From Streptomyces sp. 846.5 (GTDB lineage Bacteria > Actinomycetota > Actinomycetes > Streptomycetales > Streptomycetaceae): a stretch of DNA of 64,000 nt. A program made the position numbers and the translations under genes. Under the pieces are notes generated by a model. It had not been told where the DNA came from. It made no database searches and saw nothing but the letters and a program-made list of their open reading frames with translations. This document shows positions 1 to 7,945 of this stretch, in pieces. Each line of letters opens with the position of its first letter. Within the stretch, counting starts at the first letter, position 1. The stretch spans positions 372,001-436,000 of the forward strand of contig NZ_SOBN01000003.1 of assembly GCF_004365705.1 (NCBI RefSeq). The letters are read 5' to 3'.

Positions 1-182
1 ACCAACGTGGTGTCCTCGGCATCACCGAGCTCGCCGCCTGGTATCAGCAAGATCCGGCCATCCTTGAGGACGAGCTCGGGCACTCACGACAAGTCGAGGC
101 GGGTGAGGACTGGCAAGACGAATGGGACCAAGACGCCCCGCTCTTCCCCAGTTGCGCGGAAGCGGGGGATGCGGCCTCGTGA
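1..182 (+). CDS. C-terminal end of a small protein, probable antitoxin partner (partial)
   Basis: This is the tail of a gene whose start lies before the window; the frame begins at base 3 and stops at 180-182. About 59 residues are visible. They are acidic near the end (EDWQDEWDQD) and contain ITELAAWYQQDPAILEDELG. The stop overlaps the GTG start of the next gene by a GTGA junction, the translational coupling typical of toxin-antitoxin pairs. The antitoxin role is inferred from its position ahead of a PIN-domain protein, because the DNA-binding part that would prove it is outside the window. Confidence 0.6.
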   Translation, partial: QRGVLGITELAAWYQQDPAILEDELGHSRQVEAGEDWQDEWDQDAPLFPSCAEAGDAAS

Positions 183-781
183 GCATCCTGCTTGACGCGG
201 GCCCCTCGCTGAACTTCCTCGCCGTCGGACAGGAGAACATCCTGATCCAGGCCGCCGCATCGCAGAAGCTCCAACTCGCAGCGCCGTCGCGAGTCGACAT
301 CGAGATCATCGGGATGACGAAGAACCCAAGGTTCGCGCGCACTGGTGTGAACTCCGCTTGGACAAGGCTGAAGACCTCACGGCGCGTCGAGATTTTGCCT
401 GACGAGCTGACCACGCAACAGTTCGCCGACGCGGTGACCCGGATCAGCGGTATGCCGGCTAAGAATCGGGTACGCGAAACCAAGAGCCTCGGCGAGATTA
501 TGGTGCTCGCCCACGCCTCGGTCTTCGCTCAGCATGGCACTGACGTCTTTGTCCTCATGGACGAGACGGACGGCCGTCGTCGCGCTGCCCAAGAGGTCCA
601 GTGGCTCCGCAGTCAAAGTGCCACCGGTGCGCTCGCTCTCTGGTCAACTCGCCAGGTCCTGCAAGAGGCGGGCAGGCAGATCGGCTGGATCAAGGGCAAT
701 CAGACTTGGGAACAGGTCTACGACGGTATGACGGCCTTCGATGATGGACTTCTGCCTCGGTCGAAGTGGTCGCGCTCTTGA
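179..781 (+). CDS. PIN-domain protein, probable toxin ribonuclease
   Basis: The 200-residue product begins MSILLDAGPSLNFLA, the usual first strand of a PIN domain with its metal-binding Asp at residue 6. Further acidic residues typical of the fold are Glu106 in SLGEIMVLAHA and Asp128/Asp131 in VLMDETDGRRRA. PIN toxins (VapC type) cut RNA with Mg2+ until neutralised by a cognate antitoxin. GTG 179 is chosen because it overlaps the upstream stop and restores the first PIN strand; an internal ATG at 122 in this frame would lie inside the previous gene. At 200 residues it is longer than a typical VapC (about 130), so a larger PIN subfamily is likely. The next element downstream is an IS66 insertion, so the locus is in accessory DNA. 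No activity can be judged from sequence alone. Confidence 0.65.
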   Translation: MSILLDAGPSLNFLAVGQENILIQAAASQKLQLAAPSRVDIEIIGMTKNPRFARTGVNSAWTRLKTSRRVEILPDELTTQQFADAVTRISGMPAKNRVRETKSLGEIMVLAHASVFAQHGTDVFVLMDETDGRRRAAQEVQWLRSQSATGALALWSTRQVLQEAGRQIGWIKGNQTWEQVYDGMTAFDDGLLPRSKWSRS

Positions 782-782
782 C

Positions 783-1069
783 CTCCGGGACAGCTCGCAC
801 TACCCATGCACGGAGGTAACCAGAAGTTGGTCCTGAGCGATGGGTGGTCCCCGGTATGCCCCCGAGTGTCTGCAGACCAAGACCGGCCGCAAATTCTGTC
901 GAAGAAACGGGCGCGGTGCTCAAATCGGCACGGGCCGGTAGACCGCACTGAGCGCCTGCGCAGAAGAGCCCCTGGAACTCGATCTAGTCCGGGGGCTCTC
1001 CGATTCCTGTAGCCAAACTTCCTGGTATGTCAGGGACGTGCGCATGGAGTCAGCCCAGATGCGAGGCCG
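783..1069. other. Non-coding stretch between PIN gene and IS66 element
   Basis: No convincing gene is seen. Frames on either strand are short, lack ribosome sites and have no recognisable protein pattern. The only structure is the hairpin at 965-999. With the IS66 left flank up to 1152 the gap exceeds 300 bases. Confidence 0.5.
965..999. terminator. Terminator-like hairpin
   Basis: Arms agagcccctgga (965-976) and tccgggggctct (988-999) pair over 12 positions with one mismatch, around an 11-base loop. There is no T-run, as is common for terminators in this GC-rich group. It lies 180 bases after the PIN gene. Confidence 0.45.
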
Positions 1070-1093
1070 AGATGAAGGTAAGCATTCACGAGG
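1070..1093 (+). repeat. IS66 left end: target duplication plus inverted repeat
   Basis: The 8-bp direct repeat AGATGAAG (1070-1077) is followed by the 16-bp left inverted repeat (1078-1093). Confidence 0.88.
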
Positions 1094-2668
1094 TCGGGTC
1101 GTCTGTGGCGAGTTGACGATGTGACAGGTCGGCCGTGGTTCTGGAAGGCTTCGTGGTCGTGTCTGCTGATGAGCCCGCCGCTTCGCGTGAGGACCTCCTC
1201 GCGCTGATCGCGGTGCTGCGTGAGCAGAACGTGGCGCTGGCCCAGCGGTGCGCGGACCTGGAGGAGCACAACGACCGGCTGACCGCGCGGGTGGCGGAGC
1301 TGGAATGGCGGCTGTCGCGTGACAGCAACAACTCCTCCAAGCCGCCGTCCTCGGACGTGTTCGGCCGTCCGCTGGACACGGTGGTCAAGCCGAAGGCGGC
1401 CCGCAGGCGCGGGCGGCAGCCCGGTGCCCCGGGGTCGGGTCTGGCGATGGCGGCCGAGCCGGACCGCATCGAGGACCATCGGCCCTCGGCGTGCGGGGAC
1501 TGTGGCGAGGCCCTGCCCCCGGCGGCCTCGGCCGGCTTCACCCGGCGCCAGGTCAGCGACGTCCCGCTGGTGACCGTGCAGGTCACCGAGCACCGCCTGC
1601 ACAAGGTCCGCTGCGACTGCGGCCACGTCACCACCGCCACTGCTCCTGAGCTGGTCGCGGGCTCGCCCGCGTCCTATGGCCCGAACCTGCGCGCACTGGC
1701 CGCCTACCTGCTGGTGTTCCAGCACGTGCCGGTCGAACGCGCCGCCCAGCTGATCGCCGACACCACCGGCGCGCAGGTGTCCACCGGCTGGACCTCGGGC
1801 ATCCTGGCCGAGGCCGCCGTCCTGGTGGAACCCTCCCTGCAGCTGGTCCGCGCCCCTGCTGGTCCTGGGGCACGTCCTGCACGCCGACGAGACCACCACC
1901 CGTATCGGCACCAAGCGCCGCTGGCTGCACGTGGCCTGCACCGAGCACCTGACCCTGCTGGGCCTGGCACCGCGCTCGCGCGAGGGCGCCAACTCCCTTG
2001 GCGTGCTGCCCGGCTTCCGCGGCACCCTGGTCCACGACTCGCTCTCGCTCTACGCCGGCTACCCGAACGCTGCCCACCAGCTGTGCGGCGCGCACCTGAT
2101 CCGCGAGCTGACCGCCGCCGAGCAGGACCACCCAAAACAGAAGTGGCCCCAGCAGATCCGCTGGGCCCTGGCCGGACTGAACCGCCAGGCCCTGCGCGTC
2201 CGCGCGGGCGAAACCGCCGCGATCAGCGACGAATCGCTGCTGTTCTACCAGCAGCACTACCACCGCGGCGTCACCGCCGGCCTGGCCCTGCACCCCAGAG
2301 CCCCGGGCCGGGGCCAGTCCCTGGCCCGCAACCTACTGGAACGCCTGCGCGACCACGCCCATGACGTGCTCCGCTTCGCCGACCACCCCCGCCAGGTGCC
2401 CTTCACCAACAACACCGCCGAACGTGCGCTCCGACCGGTCAAGACCCAAGTCAAGATCTCCGGCTGCCACCAGTCCGACCAGGGCGCGGCAGCCTGGCTC
2501 GCCGTGCGCTCCTACCTGGACTCCGACCGCAAGCACGGCCTGAGCGCCTTCGACGCCATCCACCGCGCCTTCACCGGCAACCTCTGGCTGCCACCCATCG
2601 CCCTGCCCACCTGACCAGCAGGCATCACGCAGCGTCAGAATTCAGACGCATTCCTTCTGAATGCGTAC
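1078..2668 (+). mobile_element. IS66-family insertion sequence, complete, 1591 bp
   Basis: Both ends can be read. The left end begins GTAAGCATTCACGAGG (1078-1093); the right end, read inwards, is GTACGCATTCAGAAGG (2668-2653), matching 13 of 16. IS66 elements characteristically start with GTAA and duplicate 8 bp, and here AGATGAAG directly flanks both ends (1070-1077 and 2669-2676). Only a TnpC-type transposase gene is present, without tnpA/tnpB, so this belongs to the single-gene branch. The perfect duplication suggests a recent insertion. Confidence 0.9.
1153..2614 (+). pseudogene. IS66 transposase (TnpC type), broken by a single-base frameshift
   Basis: The first frame (GTG 1153 or 1159, behind GGAAGG at 1143-1148) encodes a leucine-rich coiled coil, the IS66 signature SRDSNNSSKPPSSD, a Cys-pair zinc-binding region (CGDCGE, RCDCGH) and the start of the catalytic core. 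Near 1853-1856 (run of four C) the reading moves to the next frame, which carries the remaining DDE residues: Asp in LHADETTTR, Asp in VHDSLSLYAGY and Glu in NNTAERALRPVK, ending at 2614. Removing one C restores an uninterrupted protein of about 486 residues. The break therefore separates the N-terminal half from the catalytic half. It may be real decay, a sequencing error in the C-run, or less likely a programmed shift; no clear slippery signal was recognised. Confidence 0.85.
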
Positions 2669-2676
2669 AGATGAAG
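2653..2676 (+). repeat. IS66 right end: inverted repeat plus target duplication
   Basis: The right inverted repeat CCTTCTGAATGCGTAC (2653-2668) is followed by the second copy of AGATGAAG (2669-2676). Confidence 0.88.
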
Positions 2677-2899
2677 CGAGCAGAAACGAAAGCTACTGAG
2701 AGTAGCCTGACCGCTCGGACGATCGGAGCCCTCCCTCCCCGCAGCCGTAGCTGAAGGAGGGAACGAGTTCGATCTGGGTGCACACCCGGTGCACATGACG
2801 GGGGATCCAGGTATCCGAAGGGCTTGAACAAAACGATTTCCGCAGGTCAGCGGCATGCTGACCTGCGGAAACGCCAGAGTGCCAAATTTGTGTTTCCGC
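2677..2899. other. Non-coding stretch between the two insertion sequences
   Basis: No credible gene is seen. The stretch contains a small hairpin (ctact gag agtag, 2692-2704) and the 15-bp palindrome at 2837-2871. With the IS flanks, no gene occurs from 2615 to 3060. Confidence 0.5.
2837..2871. repeat. 15-bp perfect palindrome TTTCCGCAGGTCAGC
   Basis: Arms 2837-2851 and 2857-2871 are perfectly complementary around GGCAT. The same word, TTTCCGCAGGTCA, recurs directly at 2893-2905, exactly where the next IS inserted, and continues as GAGG after that IS (4420). It may be a terminator, a protein-binding site or the remnant of a mobile junction. Confidence 0.7.
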
Positions 2900-2926
2900 A
2901 GGTCACTCGTGTTTCGCACTTTTTGG
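2900..2926 (+). repeat. Left end of second IS: target duplication plus inverted repeat
   Basis: AGGTCA (2900-2905) precedes the 21-bp left inverted repeat (2906-2926). Confidence 0.8.
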
Positions 2927-4413
2927 GCCGCCGAGAAGGTGGACTGGTGTGCGGTGATTCGCTCGATGGGGTGAGGAAGACCCCTGCTCGGCAAGGGTGG
3001 TGACGGACGCAAAGAAGCATCGGCGGTATCTGCTTCACCCTGGTTGAGAGTGATCCGCCGATGCTTCCTGAGAAAACGATACCGCCGTCGTTGTCCGCTC
3101 TTCTGCTGGTTTGCCGGTCCTGCTTCACCGCGCCGACGTTCCGCACGTTCTGCGCGCTGCTGACCGGGATGATCGCGCAGACCCGCCGCCGCACCGTGTG
3201 CGGGATGCTCCTGGGCGCCGGGCTGGAGCGTATCTGGCACCATACCCGGGCCCACCGCCTGTTCTCCACAGCACGCTGGTCGATCGACGAGGTCGGACTG
3301 GCCCTGGCCGGCCTGATCGTCGAGCGCCTCCTACCGGCAGGTGCGCCGCTGGTGGTGGCCGTGGACGACACCCTGTTCAAGCGCTCCGGGCGCAAGGTCT
3401 TCGGCGCCGCCTGGCAGCACGACGGCGCCGCCCAAGGGCCCCGACCGGCAGGGTTCGGCAACTGCTGGGTCGTGGCCGGGATCATCGTGACGCTGCCGTT
3501 CCTGTCCAGACCGGTGTGCCTACCGATCCTGGCCCGACTGTGGCGCCCACGCCGCACCGGCAAGATCGCCCTGGCACGCGAGATGACCGAACTGCTCGCC
3601 ACCCACTTCCCCGACCGCACCGTGCACATAGTCGGCGACGCCGCCTACGTCGGCGAACACCTGCGCGGCCTGAACCCGCAGATCACCTGGACCAGCCGCC
3701 TGAAGACCACCTCCGTGCTGCACGAACTCCCACCCCCGCGCACGGGCAGGAAGGGACGTCCACGCACCCGCGGCCCACGCCTGGGCACCCCCGCCAATAT
3801 CTCCCAACTCCTCGACTGGCGCCGGGTCAAGGTCCTGCGATACGGCCGCACCGACACCGTGTTCCTGGCCGACCGGATCTGCCTGTGGTACGGCTCCTTC
3901 CACAGCCAACCCGTGCGCGTCGTACTGGTCTGGGACGAGCGCTGCGGACCCGGCACCGGCCTGAACCGCGGCTACGGCCTCGCCCTGGTCACCACCGACC
4001 TCACCAGCACACCCGAACAAATCGTGGAACGCTACGCGGCCCGCTGGTCGATCGAGACCGCATTCCACGACGCACGCCAGACCCTCGGAGCCGGCGAGGC
4101 GCGCAACCGCACCCAGACCGCCGTGGAACGCACCCTCCCCTTCGGCCTGTTCGCCTACACGGTCACGATCGCCTGGTACGCGCTGGCCGGCCACGAGCCC
4201 ACCGACACCGACGAACACCGCCTAAGGGCCCGCTGGTACACCACCAAGGCCCAGCCCTCCTTCGAGGACATGACCGCCAAGCTCCGACGCGTCATCATCG
4301 CCCACAGATTTCGCAACCCACGCCCCCACCAGGCAGAACCCGAAGAAATCCAGGCCGTCCTCACCGCCTGGGCAATCGCCGGAACATGACCACCAGGAAC
4401 CGCGAAACACGAG
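2906..4413 (+). mobile_element. Complete DDE-type insertion sequence (IS701/IS4-like), 1508 bp
   Basis: The left end CTCGTGTTTCGC (2906-2917) is repeated inverted at 4402-4413; over 21 bases 17 match. The direct repeat AGGTCA flanks the element (2900-2905 and 4414-4419) and fits a 6-bp target duplication. One intact transposase gene fills the interior. The right end lies 14 bp beyond the glnA stop codon, so the element sits in the glnA 3' region. Family assignment to IS701/IS4 rests on the transposase motifs. IS701 members are better known for shorter duplications, so the family name is less certain than the boundaries. Confidence 0.85.
3061..4389 (+). CDS. IS701/IS4-like DDE transposase
   Basis: The intact 442-residue protein catalyses movement of the surrounding element. 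The catalytic triad can be placed: Asp in VAVDDTLFKRSG (about residue 102), Asp in HIVGDAAYVG (about 192) and Glu in YAARWSIETAFHDARQ (about 331). The last block follows the Y-(2)-R-(3)-E pattern of IS4-related transposases. The N-terminal third carries RTFCALLTGMIAQTRRRTV, usual for actinobacterial members. ATG 3061 has only a weak GAGAG ahead of it. The frame is uninterrupted and both IS ends are intact, so the element may still be mobile. It is transcribed towards glnA. Confidence 0.85.
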   Translation: MLPEKTIPPSLSALLLVCRSCFTAPTFRTFCALLTGMIAQTRRRTVCGMLLGAGLERIWHHTRAHRLFSTARWSIDEVGLALAGLIVERLLPAGAPLVVAVDDTLFKRSGRKVFGAAWQHDGAAQGPRPAGFGNCWVVAGIIVTLPFLSRPVCLPILARLWRPRRTGKIALAREMTELLATHFPDRTVHIVGDAAYVGEHLRGLNPQITWTSRLKTTSVLHELPPPRTGRKGRPRTRGPRLGTPANISQLLDWRRVKVLRYGRTDTVFLADRICLWYGSFHSQPVRVVLVWDERCGPGTGLNRGYGLALVTTDLTSTPEQIVERYAARWSIETAFHDARQTLGAGEARNRTQTAVERTLPFGLFAYTVTIAWYALAGHEPTDTDEHRLRARWYTTKAQPSFEDMTAKLRRVIIAHRFRNPRPHQAEPEEIQAVLTAWAIAGT

Positions 4414-4419
4414 AGGTCA
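4393..4419 (+). repeat. Right end of second IS: inverted repeat plus target duplication
   Basis: The right inverted repeat occupies 4393-4413 and is followed by the second AGGTCA (4414-4419), 8 bp before the glnA stop codon at 4428-4430. Confidence 0.8.
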
Positions 4420-4427
4420 GAGGCCCT

Positions 4428-5843
4428 TTAGATGTCGAAGTAGAGCTCGAACTCGTGCGGGTGGGGGCGCAGTGAGACCGGGAGGATCTCGTTGGTGCGC
4501 TTGTAGTCGATCCAGGTCTCGATCAGGTCGGGGGTGAAGACGCCGCCGGCGAGGAGGTAGTCGTGGTCGGCTTCGAGGGCTGTGAGGACGGCGGGGAGGG
4601 TGGCGGGGACCTGGGGGACCGAGGCGTGCTCGTCGGGGGCGAGCTCGTAGAGGTCCTTGTCGACCGGCTCCAGCGGCTCGATCTTGTTCTTGATGCCGTC
4701 CAGGCCCGCCATCAGCATCGCCGAGAAGGCGAGGTAGGGGTTGGAGGACGGGTCGGGCGCGCGGAACTCGATGCGCTTGGCCTTGGCGTTGGCGCCGGTG
4801 ATCGGGATGCGGATCGCTGCGGAGCGGTTGCGCTGCGAGTAGACCAGGTTGACCGGGGCCTCGAAGCCGGGGACCAGGCGGTGGTACGAGTTCACCGTCG
4901 GGTTGGTGAAGGCCAGCAGCGACGGGGCGTGCTTGAGCAGGCCGCCGATGTAGTAGCGGGCCATGTCGGAGAGGCCGGCGTAGCCCTGCTCGTCGTAGAA
5001 CAGCGGGGAGCCGTCGCTCCACAGCGACTGGTGGCAGTGCATGCCGGAGCCGTTGTCGCCGAAGATCGGCTTGGGCATGAAGGTCGCGGTCTTGCCGTTC
5101 CGCCAGGCGACGTTCTTGATGATGTACTTGAACAGCATCAGGTCGTCGGCCGCGGCCAGCAGGGTGTTGAACTTGTAGTTGATCTCGGCCTGACCGGCCG
5201 TGCCGACCTCGTGGTGCTGCCGCTCGACGGTCAGCCCGGAGGCCTCCAGCTCCAGCGACATCTCGGCGCGCAGGTCGGCGAAGTGGTCCACCGGCGGGGC
5301 CGGGAAGTAGCCGCCCTTGTAGCGGACCTTGTAGCCGCGGTTGCCGCCCTCCTCGACGCGACCGGTGTTCCAGGCGCCGGCCACGGAGTCGATCTCGTAG
5401 AAGGACCTGTTCTGCTTGGTCTCGAAGCGGACGTCGTCGAAGACGTAGAACTCCGCCTCGGGGCCGAAGTAGGCGGTGTCGGCTACGCCGGAGGAGGCGA
5501 GGTAGGCCTCGGCCTTCTTGGCCACGTTGCGCGGGTCGCGGCTGTACTGCTCGCCGGTGATCGGGTCGTGGATGAAGAAGTTGATGTTGAGGGTGGTGTC
5601 CTTGCGGAAGGCGTCCAGCCGAGCCGTGCCCAGGTCGGGGATCAGGGCCATGTCGGACTCGTGGATCGCCTGGAAGCCGCGGATCGACGAGCCGTCGAAC
5701 ATCAGCGTCTCGGCGGGATCGAACGACCCGGCCGGAACGGTGAAGTGCTGCATCACGCCCGGAAGATCACAGAACCTGACGTCGATGAACTTGACGTCGT
5801 TCTCCGAGATGTAGCGGGACACCTCGTCGGCGTTGTTGAACAT
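4428..5843 (-). CDS. glnA: Type I glutamine synthetase
   Basis: Forms glutamine from glutamate, ammonia and ATP in the cytoplasm, the main route of ammonia assimilation. The 471-residue length is standard for the dodecameric GSI-beta class. Visible hallmarks are the Asp-50 loop region (FDGSSIRGF), metal-binding [11 protein letters not shown], the ATP-site block [18 protein letters not shown], the flap NRSAAIRIP and the adenylylation-loop Tyr in [10 protein letters not shown], so control by adenylylation is possible. The start has an AGGAGG ribosome site 5 bases ahead. A four-half-site GlnR operator lies about 110 bp upstream. An insertion sequence ends 14 bp after the stop codon and is transcribed convergently, which could affect the natural 3' end of the message. 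Confidence 0.98.
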   Translation of the reverse strand: MFNNADEVSRYISENDVKFIDVRFCDLPGVMQHFTVPAGSFDPAETLMFDGSSIRGFQAIHESDMALIPDLGTARLDAFRKDTTLNINFFIHDPITGEQYSRDPRNVAKKAEAYLASSGVADTAYFGPEAEFYVFDDVRFETKQNRSFYEIDSVAGAWNTGRVEEGGNRGYKVRYKGGYFPAPPVDHFADLRAEMSLELEASGLTVERQHHEVGTAGQAEINYKFNTLLAAADDLMLFKYIIKNVAWRNGKTATFMPKPIFGDNGSGMHCHQSLWSDGSPLFYDEQGYAGLSDMARYYIGGLLKHAPSLLAFTNPTVNSYHRLVPGFEAPVNLVYSQRNRSAAIRIPITGANAKAKRIEFRAPDPSSNPYLAFSAMLMAGLDGIKNKIEPLEPVDKDLYELAPDEHASVPQVPATLPAVLTALEADHDYLLAGGVFTPDLIETWIDYKRTNEILPVSLRPHPHEFELYFDI

Positions 5844-5951
5844 CCATCCTCCTCGGGCCCGGCAGTCGCCAGGGTTGCAGCTCGGTTGGCGTCACAGCCG
5901 GTCCCGCCGGTCCCGCCGGCGGTACCGGTGTGGCCACGATAGGAACAGGCC

Positions 5952-5989
5952 GTTTCTCGCTTGTGACCCGTATGTTTCGTAGATGTTAA
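5952..5989 (-). promoter_or_regulatory. GlnR operator of glnA (a1-b1-a2-b2)
   Basis: Read on the minus strand towards glnA, four 5-bp half-sites are each separated by exactly 6 bases: TTAAC, GAAAC, GTCAC, GAAAC. This matches the known actinomycete GlnR pattern gTnAc-n6-GaAAc repeated. It lies about 110 bp upstream of the glnA start and implies nitrogen-responsive control. Confidence 0.88.
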
Positions 5990-6158
5990 CCGCAGCAGGT
6001 CAACGAGCGGAAAACCCTTGTGGTTCCTGGGTTTGCCCGGTGCGTCGCTTCGGTCGGGGGTTCACTCGTTGGAGAGTGGACTAGACCACTTGGGAGGGCT
6101 GTGGAGAAACCGGCACCCGGGCGCAATTGGGTCGACGTCGGGCGGATACTGTGGCGTT

Positions 6159-6629
6159 GTGGACGACAGCAGAAAAGTCATCGGATCGTGGATCGAGGGC
6201 CCTCAGGTCGGCGCCTCGCCGGTGGACGCCGAGGGGGAGTACCGGGGCCGGCGATTGGGGCTGCCCGAGCAGGGCAGCGGCTCGCTCGCCTCGACCGGGC
6301 GCCGCCTCGCCGCGGTCGTCATCGACTGGTGGCTGTGCGCGCTCATCTCCTACGGGCTCGTGGCTCACGGCAACACGGTGCTCGCCAACTACTGGGCGAT
6401 GTTCGTGTTCTTTGTGATGAGCCTGCTCACCGTCGGCACCATCGGCAGCAGCCCGGGCAAGCGGCTGCTCGGCCTGCGCGTGGTCAGGGTGGACGGCGGC
6501 AGGGCCTCGCTGGGCCAGGTGGCGCTGCGCACCTTCCTGCTGCTGCTGGTGATCCCCGCGGTGGTCTGGGACCGCGACGGCCGAGGGATGCACGACCGGG
6601 CCGTCGGCACGGTAGAGGTCCGGATGTAG
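6159..6629 (+). CDS. RDD-family integral membrane protein
   Basis: The 156-residue product carries the RDD pattern: STGRRLAAVVIDWWL with the conserved Arg and Asp, a hydrophobic middle with two to three membrane spans (ALISYGLVAHGNTVLANYWA, MFVFFVMSLLTVG, FLLLLVIPAVVW), the glycine-rich GSSPGKRLLGLRVV and the C-terminal MHDRAVGTVEV. RDD proteins are membrane proteins of mostly unknown role, some implicated in ion transport. GTG 6159 is chosen because the upstream part of the frame has no domain and reads through the glnA promoter region. The gene is divergent from glnA, a neighbourhood known in Streptomyces. Confidence 0.85.
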   Translation: MDDSRKVIGSWIEGPQVGASPVDAEGEYRGRRLGLPEQGSGSLASTGRRLAAVVIDWWLCALISYGLVAHGNTVLANYWAMFVFFVMSLLTVGTIGSSPGKRLLGLRVVRVDGGRASLGQVALRTFLLLLVIPAVVWDRDGRGMHDRAVGTVEVRM

Positions 6630-6663
6630 TCCGAATGTAGTCCCTGCTCGGCAGGAATGACGG

Positions 6664-6710
6664 CGGCCCTGGCCGCGCCCCTCGGAGTGAGGAGGGCGCG
6701 GCCGGGGCCG
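6664..6710. terminator. Bidirectional terminator hairpin
   Basis: Arms cggccctggccgcgccc (6664-6680) and gggcgcggccggggccg (6694-6710) pair with one wobble. It sits between the convergent RDD and DUF4191 genes. Confidence 0.75.
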
Positions 6711-6750
6711 TTCGGTGGTATCCGGTGGTTCTCGTCGCAGGACGGGACGG

Positions 6751-7443
6751 TCAGCGCGGACGGCCGCCCTTGGGCATCCGCGCGCCCTTGGGCAGCGGGC
6801 CCTTGGGGATCGGCGCGTTGGTCATCAGGTCGCCCATGGCCCGCAGCCGGTCGTTGATCTGGGTGACCTGGGACGCGGGGAGCGTCCGGGACATCCGGGT
6901 CAGGTGCAGCTGGAGCTTCTTCAGCGGGATCTGGCCCTCGTCGTCGCCGACGATGATGTCGATCACCGGCACGTCACCGACGACCCGGCTCATCCGGCGC
7001 TTCTCGGCGGCCATCATCGGGCGCAGCCGGTTGACGTTGCCCTCGCCCACCAGCACGATGCCGGGGCGGCCCACCGCGCGGTGCACGGCGTCCTGCTGGC
7101 GCGTGGCCGCGACCACCGGGGTGACCGTCCAGCCGCGCTTGATGTTGTTGAGGACGGCGGCGGCCGCGCCGGGCTGCCCGTCCATCTGCCCGAAGGCGGC
7201 CTTCTCGGCCCTGCGGCCGAAGACCACGACAGCGGCCAGCAGCCCCGCGAAGAGGCCCAGCACGCCCAGATAGATCGGGTGTCCGATCAACAGGCCGATA
7301 ACCAGGAGCACCGCGAAGGTGCCGAGCCCGATACCGGCGATGATGAGACCGATCTTCGGGTCGACCCGCTTGGTCATGGTGTACGCCAGACGGATCTGCT
7401 TCAGCCGTCCGGGGTTTTCGTCGGTGGTTTCCTGCCTCGCCAT
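6751..7443 (-). CDS. DUF4191 membrane protein
   Basis: The 230-residue protein starts MARQETTDENPGRLKQIR, has two closely spaced membrane spans (IGLIIAGIGLGTFAVLLVIGL and YLGVLGLFAGLLAAVVVFG, about residues 32-75) and a long cytoplasmic C-terminal part ending in a basic KGPLPKGARMPKGG tail. This is the actinobacterial DUF4191 pattern. Its function is unknown; homologues regularly sit beside lipA and glnA. ATG 7443 gives the conserved N-terminus, and longer frames upstream carry no matching sequence. Confidence 0.85.
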   Translation of the reverse strand: MARQETTDENPGRLKQIRLAYTMTKRVDPKIGLIIAGIGLGTFAVLLVIGLLIGHPIYLGVLGLFAGLLAAVVVFGRRAEKAAFGQMDGQPGAAAAVLNNIKRGWTVTPVVAATRQQDAVHRAVGRPGIVLVGEGNVNRLRPMMAAEKRRMSRVVGDVPVIDIIVGDDEGQIPLKKLQLHLTRMSRTLPASQVTQINDRLRAMGDLMTNAPIPKGPLPKGARMPKGGRPR

Positions 7444-7535
7444 GCGGCCATCGTACGGTGCGACTGATCCGGTTACCCAAGCCCGGGGGTCGGAAACCGT
7501 ATCGGGTTGATCTCGTTGCGGCAGTTGGCGGGGCG

Positions 7536-7769
7536 TCAGCGGGCCGAGTGGACCAGCACCCGACGGACGTCCTCGCGGTCCTGGGCGTAGCGGCGGTTCT
7601 CGCAGACCGCGTCCCAGGCGTTCCGCCGGGCGGTCTGCTGCCCGCCGCGGAGCAGGACGGACTCCGCCATCCGCAGGGCGCCTCCGAGCAGGCCGCCGCT
7701 CAGACTCGTACTGATGTGGCCGGTGACGGGCTGCCCCGCACCGGGTCGTACGTGTTTCGTCGACTGCAT
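7536..7769 (-). CDS. Small conserved hypothetical protein (77 aa)
   Basis: The product MQSTKHVRPGAGQPVTGH... ends in ENRRYAQDREDVRRVLVHSAR and is rich in Arg, with no membrane span. ATG 7769 lies about 9 bases after a GGGAG ribosome site. It resembles the short unnamed protein found between lipA and the DUF4191 gene in Streptomyces. No function is recognised. The gene reads in the same direction as its neighbours on both sides. Confidence 0.6.
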   Translation of the reverse strand: MQSTKHVRPGAGQPVTGHISTSLSGGLLGGALRMAESVLLRGGQQTARRNAWDAVCENRRYAQDREDVRRVLVHSAR

Positions 7770-7914
7770 CCTGAACCACTCCCCTCGTGGTCGTGCTGTC
7801 CGGATCAAGCGCTTCGGGGTGGCGCCGCGATCGTGTTGCGCTGTCGCTGCGACTACCACCCCCATCGTCACCACACCGTGTTACCGCGCGGTGACCCCCG
7901 GGTCAAACATGCAT

Positions 7915-7934
7915 GAAACCCTCTGACGGGTTTC
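7915..7934. terminator. Weak terminator-like hairpin after lipA
   Basis: GAAACCC (7915-7921) and GGGTTTC (7928-7934) pair around a 6-base loop, just past the lipA stop. Confidence 0.35.
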
Positions 7935-7945
7935 GGGCGTTCTGT

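Noticed and set aside
1840-1870. Programmed frameshift in the IS66 transposase
   Set aside because: A C-run alone is present; no recognised slippery heptamer or stimulatory structure, and this IS66 protein type is normally read in one frame.
1030-2025. 331-codon minus-strand frame over the IS66 transposase
   Set aside because: Antisense to recognised transposase motifs, no homology pattern.
2677-2836. Possible tRNA remnant or attachment site between the two IS elements
   Set aside because: The GAGTTCGATCTGGGTGC segment resembles a T-arm only loosely and has no matching acceptor stem.
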